A stretch of DNA of 8,466 nucleotides from JAMOBE01 sp039908285. GTDB taxonomy: Bacteria; Pseudomonadota; Alphaproteobacteria; Rhodospirillales; Rhodospirillaceae. Both the position numbers and the translations under genes were made by a program. The stretch's first letter is position 1. The number at the start of each line of letters is the position of its first letter. This document shows, one piece after another, positions 4,189-8,466 of the stretch. Location: NCBI GenBank assembly GCA_039908285.1, contig JAMOBE010000126.1, positions 1 through 8,466 on the forward strand, written 5' to 3'. A model generated the notes under the pieces. The model was not told the DNA's origin. It saw only the letters and a list, made by a program, of their open reading frames with translations, and made no database searches.

Positions 4189-5583
4189 TCACACCACCCG
4201 ATACATCCCCCGGCCCCACGACGGCTCGCTGAACAGCTTCAGCCGATGCCCAAGCCGCGTCTCGGTCTCGGCCAGGGCGCCACGCAGCGGCCCCTCGAGG
4301 ACGGCGACCACGTCGGCCGCCGCCGCCAGGCCAAGCCCCGCCACCCGTCGGGCCTCCGCCTCCGCCAGGACCGCCCGCAGCGCCGCCAGCGCCACCGTCG
4401 CCGCCGAGGGCTCGGCCCCCGCTCCCTGGCATGATCCACACGTCTCCAGCAGCACCTCGGCCAGGGGAGCGCGGCGGCGCTCCCGCACCACCTCCACCAG
4501 TCCAAAGGGCGTCGGTCCGGCGACATGGGTCGGCACCGGATCGGCGGCCAGAGCCGACCTCAGCGCCTCCACCAGCCGCCGCCCGGCGCCGGAACTCCGC
4601 TCGGGAATGAAGTCCACCACCATGTGACCGGACAGCCCGCGCAGCCGGATCTGCCGGGCGATTTCCGTCGCCGCCTCCCGGTTGGCCGCGGTCACGGATC
4701 CACCGCCGCCATCGACGTCGATGGTCACCACCGCCGGCGTCGGAACGATCAGCAGCCGCCCGCCCGACGGCAGCCGCACCTCGGGCGCCAGGGCCGCCGC
4801 GAGGGCCGCCTCGACGTCGTCGCGAACGCCGGTCGGGTCCGACTCGATCCTGGCCTCGGGACGGAGGCGACGCAGGCGGGCCTGCATGCCGGCCTCGTCG
4901 CAGCGGATGAGATCGGGCGGCCACCCAAGCCTTTCTACCAGCGGGTCGGCCCCGGGATGAAGCACCGCCGGCGGCACGGCGGCGGCACGGCGCGTCTCGA
5001 TCTCCCCCCACCCGCGTCGCAGGGCGGCAAGGGCTGCGTCCAGTCGCTCTCCGTCGGCCCCGGCCCCGGCGGCCCCGGCGGCGACGGAGCGCACGACGAT
5101 GCCCTCGTCAGCCCGAACCAGGCCTCGGACCAGACCGGCGAGCCGGTCGCGCTCGGCGGCGTCGGCGATGCGGCGCGACACCGACACCCCCGGCCGCGTC
5201 GGACCATAGACCATGTCTTCCCCGGCCAGGGTGACGGCGGTGGTCAGCCTGGCGCCCTTGGCCCCGCGGGCCTCGTGGGTCACCTGGACCATCAGCGCCT
5301 CGCCCTCCCGCGGCGGGGCGGAGCGGCCGTGGCGTCCATCGTCAGAGTCGAGAAACCCCGGCCGCTCGGCGCCGATGTCCACCAGCACCGCCGCCGAGCC
5401 CGCCACCCGGGCCACCACGCGGCCGAGATGGATCGAGTCGACCATCGGCACGCCGTCGCGGACCACCGTCACCTCGACGGCCCGGCCGGCCTCATAAAGG
5501 ACGATGCGAGTCTCCCCGGGCGAACGGGACACCAATAGTTCGCGACCGCTTCCGGTCAGCAGTTCGCGACCGCTTCCGGTCAT
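4189..5583 (-). CDS. rng: Ribonuclease E/G family protein
   Basis: RNase E/G enzymes are Mg-dependent endoribonucleases that process rRNA and start mRNA decay. The ATG at 5581-5583 gives 464 residues (E. coli RNase G is 489) and overlaps the maf stop as ATGA; the frame is open further upstream but only inside maf. After a duplicated TGSGRELL start comes an S1-like segment (about 48-120, with DSIHLGRV and VDIGAERPGFL). The catalytic part has TIDVDGGGG with D289 and D291, NREAATEIARQIRLRGL, and VVDF with D324; the two Mg-binding Asp positions of the family thus appear kept. C382-GS-C385 matches the zinc-link CxxC. Spacing D289-D324 is 35, shorter than the 43 of E. coli RNase E, and the loop is Gly-rich, so substrate handling may differ. 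It is the last gene of infA-maf-rng; yacG, often next in alphaproteobacteria, is absent. Confidence 0.9.
   Translation of the reverse strand: MTGSGRELLTGSGRELLVSRSPGETRIVLYEAGRAVEVTVVRDGVPMVDSIHLGRVVARVAGSAAVLVDIGAERPGFLDSDDGRHGRSAPPREGEALMVQVTHEARGAKGARLTTAVTLAGEDMVYGPTRPGVSVSRRIADAAERDRLAGLVRGLVRADEGIVVRSVAAGAAGAGADGERLDAALAALRRGWGEIETRRAAAVPPAVLHPGADPLVERLGWPPDLIRCDEAGMQARLRRLRPEARIESDPTGVRDDVEAALAAALAPEVRLPSGGRLLIVPTPAVVTIDVDGGGGSVTAANREAATEIARQIRLRGLSGHMVVDFIPERSSGAGRRLVEALRSALAADPVPTHVAGPTPFGLVEVVRERRRAPLAEVLLETCGSCQGAGAEPSAATVALAALRAVLAEAEARRVAGLGLAAAADVVAVLEGPLRGALAETETRLGHRLKLFSEPSWGRGMYRVV
5533..5580 (-). repeat. In-frame 24-bp tandem duplication at the rng N-terminus
   Basis: Units 5557-5580 and 5533-5556 are identical at 22 of 24 bases and encode TGSGRELL twice, directly after the rng start codon. 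The two differences lie in the last two codons and keep Leu-Leu. The start codon and the maf overlap stay outside the repeat, so the duplication lengthens only Rng. Confidence 0.95.
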
Positions 5584-6158
5584 CGCCCCTTCAGCAGCCC
5601 GGCCACCTCGAACAGCGGCAGGCCGACCACGTTGGAATAGGAGCCACCGAGGGCGCGCACGAAGACCGCCGCCTGGCCCTGGATGGCATAGCCCCCGGCC
5701 TTGCCCCGCCACTCCCCGGTCGCCAGGTAGGCGGCGATCTCGTCCTCGTGCAGGCGCTTGAACGTCACCGCCGTGGTCACCAGCCGGGACAGCACCCGAC
5801 CCTCGGGGGTGATGAGGCAGACGCCGCCGTGCACCCGGTGGCGCCGCCCGGACAGGAGGGAGAGGCAGCGTCGCGCCTCGCCCTCATCGTCGGCCCGCGG
5901 CAGAATGCGCCGCCCACAGGCCACCACCGTGTCGGCCCCCAGCACCAGGCATCCCGGGTGACGCGCCGCCACCACCCGCGCCTTTTCCTCGGCGAGACGG
6001 GCGGCATGGGGTGCTGGAAGCTCGCCCCGGCGGGGAGACTCGTCGATGTCGGCCGGATCCACCCCGGCCGGCTCGATGGCGATCTGGCGCAGAAGGTCAA
6101 GCCGCCGCGGCGACGCCGAGGCAAGAATCAGCGGCAACGATGAAGGGGGGAGACTCAT
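5580..6158 (-). CDS. maf: Maf family nucleoside triphosphate pyrophosphatase
   Basis: Maf proteins hydrolyse non-canonical or selected nucleoside triphosphates to monophosphates and pyrophosphate, cleaning the nucleotide pool; overproduction has been tied to septum inhibition. The 192 residues show the family signature: LILASASPRRLDLL at 10-23, EEKA at 57-60, LGADTVV with the catalytic D76, and GKAGGYAIQGQ at 152-162 followed by GSYSNVVGLPL at 172-182. The YAIQG form is that of the YhdE/B. subtilis Maf branch, known for dTTP/UTP activity, not the YceF branch. Length is normal. No Shine-Dalgarno precedes the ATG at 6156-6158; it lies 19 nt after the infA stop, so translation is probably coupled. 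Its stop overlaps the rng start. The infA-maf-rng order is typical of alphaproteobacteria. Confidence 0.93.
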   Translation of the reverse strand: MSLPPSSLPLILASASPRRLDLLRQIAIEPAGVDPADIDESPRRGELPAPHAARLAEEKARVVAARHPGCLVLGADTVVACGRRILPRADDEGEARRCLSLLSGRRHRVHGGVCLITPEGRVLSRLVTTAVTFKRLHEDEIAAYLATGEWRGKAGGYAIQGQAAVFVRALGGSYSNVVGLPLFEVAGLLKGR

Positions 6159-6177
6159 GCGGGCGGAGCGGCCCGGC

Positions 6178-6396
6178 CTATTTGAAGCGGAAGGTGATAC
6201 GACCCTTGGACAGGTCGTATGGCGTCATTTCCACATTCACCCGATCGCCGGCCAGCACTCTGATGCGGTTCTTGCGCATCTTCCCGGAGGTGTGCGCCAG
6301 AATCTCATGCTCGTTGTCCAGCTTGACCCGGAACATCGCATTCGGGAGCAGTTCCACCACCGTGCCGGAGAACTCGAGCACATCTTCCTTTGCCAT
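6178..6396 (-). CDS. infA: Translation initiation factor IF-1
   Basis: IF-1 binds the ribosomal A site during initiation and helps IF-2 and IF-3 select the start codon. The product is 72 residues, the standard length, and is one S1/OB-fold domain: it starts MAKEDVLEFSGTVVELLPNA, continues with MFRVKLDNEHEILAHTSGKM and KNRIRVLAGDRVNVEMTPYD, and ends LSKGRITFRFK. The start ATG at 6394-6396 lies 10 nt after a perfect AGGAGG (plus-strand 6407-6412). An out-of-frame ATG (6401-6403) sits between them but is only 3 nt from that site. It is the first gene of infA-maf-rng and should be strongly expressed; a probable promoter lies at about 6427-6457. Confidence 0.97.
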   Translation of the reverse strand: MAKEDVLEFSGTVVELLPNAMFRVKLDNEHEILAHTSGKMRKNRIRVLAGDRVNVEMTPYDLSKGRITFRFK

Positions 6397-6426
6397 ACGT
6401 CATGCGCCTCCTGGAAAACCCGCAGA

Positions 6427-6457
6427 GATAAGTGAAGCCGGCCGCGCCATCGGTCAA
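6427..6457 (-). promoter_or_regulatory. Candidate infA-maf-rng promoter
   Basis: On the minus strand GCTTGACC provides a -35 (TTGACC at 6452-6457), and an AT-rich ACTTATCT stretch at the end of the segment provides a -10 (about 18 nt spacing to ACTTAT). The -10 match is weak, but this is the only AT-rich sequence between the -35 and the AGGAGG of infA. It would give a leader of about 25 nt. Confidence 0.4.
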
Positions 6458-6481
6458 GCACTTTCGTCTGCATACCCCCGA

Positions 6482-6506
6482 TGAACCTTCACGGCCGCCG
6501 TGCGTT
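6482..6506 (+). promoter_or_regulatory. Candidate EcfG (general stress) promoter of the membrane operon
   Basis: TGAAC (6482-6486), 16 nt, then CGTT (6503-6506) matches the alphaproteobacterial EcfG consensus GGAAC-N16/17-CGTT except for the first base. The predicted start near 6513 leaves a leader of about 80 nt before the ATG at 6595. Small membrane proteins of these families are frequent members of stress regulons, which supports the call, but a one-mismatch site of this size can also occur by chance. Confidence 0.4.
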
Positions 6507-6553
6507 TGTGAAGTAAGGCTCACGGCTGGAGAGCGGCTCGGGCAGGGTGCCCC

Positions 6554-6565
6554 GGCCGGCCGGCC
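6554..6565. repeat. Triple GGCC tract in the leader of the membrane operon
   Basis: GGCCGGCCGGCC is self-complementary and flanked by CCCC and GCGGG, so it can form a very GC-rich hairpin (about 6550-6570) in the leader. A second, weak dyad TGATC/GATCA (6571-6575 and 6588-6592) frames the AGGAGA ribosome binding site. These may modulate translation of the first gene; there is no further evidence. Confidence 0.4.
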
Positions 6566-6594
6566 GCGGGTGATCGTCATCAGGAGAGATCATC

Positions 6595-7098
6595 ATGGTG
6601 CAAATGGCACCGGGCGGGACACCGCCCGAGTCCCAGAAACCGGCACCCGGTACGGCGACTCCGTGGCCGGAACCGGCGACTCCACCCGAGCCCGGCTTTT
6701 CCATGACGGGCCAGGGAAGACCCCCGGATGAGCTGACCACCGAGGCACGAAAGCTCCGGGGGGAGATGCGTCTGCGCACCGGCAGTTTTCTCCGGCAGCA
6801 GAAGACCTTCGCCGCGCAGCAGGTCGGCGTCGTCGCCGATGCCCTGCGCCTGACCGCCCGGGGCCTGCGGGAGGGTGACGGCGGCGGGACGGCCCTGGCC
6901 GATCTGGCCGGGGAAGCGGCGCTGGGGCTGGACCGGCTGGCCGGAGCGCTGTACGCCCGCGATATCGACACCCTGACCGACACCGTGCGCGACTTCGCCC
7001 GACGCCGGCCCGGCCTGGTGGTCGGGGGAGCGGCGCTGGCCGGCTTCCTGGCTGCCCGTCTCCTCGGTGAGTCGCAGTCACCCAGGGGAGGCCTGTGA
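6595..7098 (+). CDS. Small single-pass membrane protein, YqjD/ElaB-like (stress/nutrient-deprivation type)
   Basis: The 167-residue product has a Pro/Glu-rich disordered start (1-45), an Arg/Gln-rich helical middle (about 46-135, including RKLRGEMRLRTGSFLRQQK), and one hydrophobic helix at the end (139-157, from RPGLVVGGAALAGFLAARLL) with positive residues on its N side. This soluble-helix-plus-tail-anchor plan with a Gly-rich helix is that of YqjD/ElaB proteins, inner-membrane tail-anchored proteins that in E. coli bind ribosomes in stationary phase. The match is by architecture, not by a diagnostic motif. ATG 6595 follows AGGAGA by 7 nt; a second ATG is at codon 4. Its stop overlaps the next start (TGATG). 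The Ala/Gly bias of the helix could also fit other small anchors. Confidence 0.8.
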   Translation: MVQMAPGGTPPESQKPAPGTATPWPEPATPPEPGFSMTGQGRPPDELTTEARKLRGEMRLRTGSFLRQQKTFAAQQVGVVADALRLTARGLREGDGGGTALADLAGEAALGLDRLAGALYARDIDTLTDTVRDFARRRPGLVVGGAALAGFLAARLLGESQSPRGGL

Positions 7099-7523
7099 TG
7101 CCGCAGACCATTGGCGAGGATCGCTCGTTCAGAGCGCTGTTCGGTGATCTGGCCCACGGGGTGTCGGCTCTGGCGCGCCAGGAGGCCGCGCTCGCCCGGG
7201 CCGAGGTCGGGGAGAAGATGACCCGCGCCGGCTCAGGCGTGGTCTTCATGGCCGTCGGCGCCGTGATCCTGCTCGGCGGCTGGCTGGTGCTGCTGGCCGC
7301 CCTGGTGGCCGGAGTCCATGTGGCCCTGGCCGGCGTGGAGGGGGCCGCATGGGTGACCCCGGAGGGGGCCGCATGGATGGCCCCGCTGATCGTCGGCGGC
7401 GTCACCGCCGTGATCGGCCTCGCCCTGCTGTGGTGGGGTCGTGACAGCCTCCGCGTCAGTAGTCTGACACCGCAGCGCACCCTTCACACCTTGCGGCGCG
7501 CCGGCACGCCAGGGAGCAGATGA
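7098..7523 (+). CDS. Holin-X-like (Phage_holin_3_6 / YqjE-like) small membrane protein
   Basis: The 141-residue product has an N-terminal amphipathic helix (about 9-45: FRALFGDLAHGVSALARQEAA, then ARAEVGEKM), two hydrophobic helices (about 48-78 and 95-113, the second ending LLWWGRDSL) and a basic tail. The helix ending in ALARAEVGEK before a hydrophobic pair is the pattern of the holin-X superfamily to which YqjE belongs; despite the name, chromosomal members sit beside YqjD-like genes and are not known to lyse cells. I chose ATG 7098 (GGGAGG 7 nt upstream), which overlaps the previous stop by one base; a GTG just before it is also possible. The loop between the helices carries a recent-looking tandem duplication. 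Confidence 0.85.
   Translation: MPQTIGEDRSFRALFGDLAHGVSALARQEAALARAEVGEKMTRAGSGVVFMAVGAVILLGGWLVLLAALVAGVHVALAGVEGAAWVTPEGAAWMAPLIVGGVTAVIGLALLWWGRDSLRVSSLTPQRTLHTLRRAGTPGSR
7337..7384 (+). repeat. In-frame 24-bp tandem duplication in the holin-like gene
   Basis: Units 7337-7360 and 7361-7384 agree at 22 of 24 bases and give EGAAWVTP-EGAAWMAP (residues 81-96). The repeat lies in the loop between the two membrane helices, adding a second Trp near the membrane interface. No frame change results. Confidence 0.95.
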
Positions 7524-7524
7524 C

Positions 7525-8412
7525 ATGACACCGAAGGAAGAAACCGTCCGCTCCATCGGCGCCACTCCCGACGCCATCGAGCAGGACATCATGCAGATCC
7601 GGGCCGACCTCGGCGCCACCCTGGACGCCATCCAGCACAAGCTTTCCCCCGGCCAGATCATGGATCAGGCCGTCCACTATCTGGAGGACGGCCCCGGGGA
7701 CTATCTCGTCAGCCTGGGCGCGGTGGTGAAGCGCAACCCCGTGCCGGTGGCGCTGGTGGGCATCGGCCTGGCGTGGCTGATGGTGGCCAGCCGTCGCTCC
7801 GGAGCGGAGCCCGCGGAGGCGAGCCTCGCGGCGCCGGCGGGCGAAGCGGTCACGCCCCTGAAGGAGCATGAGGCAGAGCCGGGCGGCGAGGACCGACCCC
7901 AGGTCGCCGTCCACCGCGCGGCCCGCGCGGCCCAGACCATCCGCGAGACCGTCCGCCACCTGGGCGACACCGCCCGCGCCGCCCAGAGCATCCGCGAGAC
8001 CGTCCGGCATCTGGGCGAGAGCGCTCGCGGGGTCCCGGAGCAGGCCGCCGAGACCCAGGAAGGGGCGGGTGGGCGCCTCCGGCAGGCCGCCCGTGGCATG
8101 AGCAGCCGCATCCGGACCATGGCATCGGGAGCCCGCCATGGGATGGTCAGCGTCGGCACCACCACCCGCACCTTCGCCTCGCGGGTCGGCGACGGCGCCG
8201 TCGCCACGACCCGGGAGCGGCCGCTACTGGTGGCGGGGCTGGCCCTGACGGCCGGTGCGGCGCTGGGAGCCCTGCTTCCGGCCTCGCGCTTCGAGAGGGA
8301 GACGCTGCAACCGAAGACCGAGTCCCTGCGACGGCAGGCACGGCACGCGGTCCTTGCCGAACTGGACCTGGCCAAGGACTGGGCCGGAGAACGGGAGGGC
8401 CGCCACGCATAG
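7525..8412 (+). CDS. DUF3618-containing membrane protein, 295 aa
   Basis: The N-terminus (about 15-60: AIEQDIMQIRADLGATLDAI, then QHKLSPGQIMDQAVHYL) matches the DUF3618 pattern, a short helical hairpin found in alphaproteobacterial and actinobacterial membrane proteins next to holin-X genes. A hydrophobic helix follows at 72-88 (PVPVALVGIGLAWLMVA). Residues about 90-225 are a charged, Arg/Ala/Glu-rich helical region containing a 17-residue tandem repeat (133-166). A second hydrophobic helix is at 233-251, followed by a basic C-terminal helix. The middle may be a coiled-coil domain between two anchors. ATG 7525 has GGGAG 8 nt upstream and lies one base after the previous stop, so the three genes form one operon. 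No catalytic residues are visible. The biochemical function of DUF3618 is not known to me; an envelope-stress role is inferred from neighbours. Confidence 0.88.
   Translation: MTPKEETVRSIGATPDAIEQDIMQIRADLGATLDAIQHKLSPGQIMDQAVHYLEDGPGDYLVSLGAVVKRNPVPVALVGIGLAWLMVASRRSGAEPAEASLAAPAGEAVTPLKEHEAEPGGEDRPQVAVHRAARAAQTIRETVRHLGDTARAAQSIRETVRHLGESARGVPEQAAETQEGAGGRLRQAARGMSSRIRTMASGARHGMVSVGTTTRTFASRVGDGAVATTRERPLLVAGLALTAGAALGALLPASRFERETLQPKTESLRRQARHAVLAELDLAKDWAGEREGRHA
7921..8022 (+). repeat. 51-bp tandem duplication in the DUF3618 gene
   Basis: Units 7921-7971 and 7972-8022 encode ARAAQTIRETVRHLGDT and ARAAQSIRETVRHLGES (residues 133-149 and 150-166). Third positions have diverged (for example CAC/CAT for His), so the duplication is older than a fresh slippage event. 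It extends an amphipathic helix by about five turns. Confidence 0.95.
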
Positions 8413-8440
8413 CCGCTGGCACCGGCGACCGTATGCACAC

Positions 8441-8457
8441 AAGTTTCCCGCAAACTT
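8441..8457. repeat. Inverted repeat AAGTTT-N5-AAACTT after the membrane operon
   Basis: A perfect 6-bp dyad (8441-8446 and 8452-8457) lies 28 bp after the DUF3618 stop codon, in otherwise AT-richer sequence at the window edge. It may be part of a terminator or an operator of the next gene; no T-run follows before the sequence ends. Confidence 0.45.
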
Positions 8458-8466
8458 AAGCCCTCC

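Larger units (their letters stand above)
4090..4192. other. Structured convergent intergenic region enclosed by an 8-bp inverted repeat
   Basis: GTGAGATG (4090-4097) and CATCTCAC (4185-4192, overlapping the rng stop codon) pair perfectly. They enclose a weak hairpin (TGAGG/CCTCA at 4101-4111), a long imperfect hairpin (4114-4151) and a perfect palindrome with T-tract (4153-4184). Together they could fold into a multi-branched RNA, or may simply be terminators for two converging genes. Confidence 0.4.

Noticed and set aside
6305..6403. Small out-of-frame ORF (32 codons) starting at an ATG between the infA ribosome binding site and the infA start
   Set aside because: Its ATG is only 3 nt from AGGAGG, too close for efficient use, and the peptide shows no features. 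It could slightly affect infA initiation, but nothing supports a product.
7098..7523. Prophage remnant or lysis cassette because of the holin-like gene
   Set aside because: No endolysin, spanin or phage structural gene nearby. The neighbours are the usual chromosomal YqjD-like and DUF3618 partners.

Overview
The window looks like chromosomal DNA from a high-GC alphaproteobacterium, most likely of the Rhodospirillales type. The evidence is a CcrM-type GANTC methyltransferase directly behind rnhB, an infA-maf-rng operon, and a three-gene membrane cluster (YqjD-like, holin-X-like, DUF3618) of a kind common in alphaproteobacteria. The taxon is an inference from gene content only. I see no rRNA, CRISPR array, transposase, integrase or phage structural gene.

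Layout. Positions 1-348 hold a long imperfect inverted repeat, a tRNA-Thr(UGU) on the minus strand and its probable promoter. Positions 349-1599 (minus) encode a 416-residue protein of unknown function with a compact N-terminal domain, scattered W-N/S-D-P motifs, a five-unit 27-bp minisatellite and a Pro/Ala-rich tail. A good sigma-54 type -24/-12 sequence lies just upstream of it. Positions 1821-4078 (plus) carry a small cysteine-rich protein, ribonuclease HII and the cell-cycle DNA methyltransferase CcrM. A GC-rich palindromic element sits exactly at the first junction, flanked by an 11-bp direct repeat. The ccrM promoter region has an 8-bp dyad, a -35 box, a GANTC site in the spacer, and a -10 placed so that the message may be leaderless.

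Positions 4079-4188 form a structured convergent terminator region. Positions 4189-6396 (minus) are the operon infA-maf-rng: translation initiation factor IF-1, a Maf nucleotide pyrophosphatase and an RNase E/G family protein. The rng start codon overlaps the maf stop codon, and the start of rng carries an in-frame 24-bp tandem duplication.

Positions 6595-8412 (plus) are a tightly packed operon of three small membrane proteins without enzymatic motifs. They are preceded by a sequence resembling an EcfG (general stress sigma factor) promoter. The second and third genes each contain their own in-frame tandem duplication.

The window is mainly housekeeping: translation (tRNA-Thr, IF-1), RNA turnover (Rng), R-loop or misincorporated ribonucleotide removal (RNase HII), nucleotide-pool cleaning (Maf) and epigenetic cell-cycle control (CcrM). 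The least explained parts are the sigma-54-linked repeat protein, the Cys-rich protein before rnhB, and the membrane operon at the right end.
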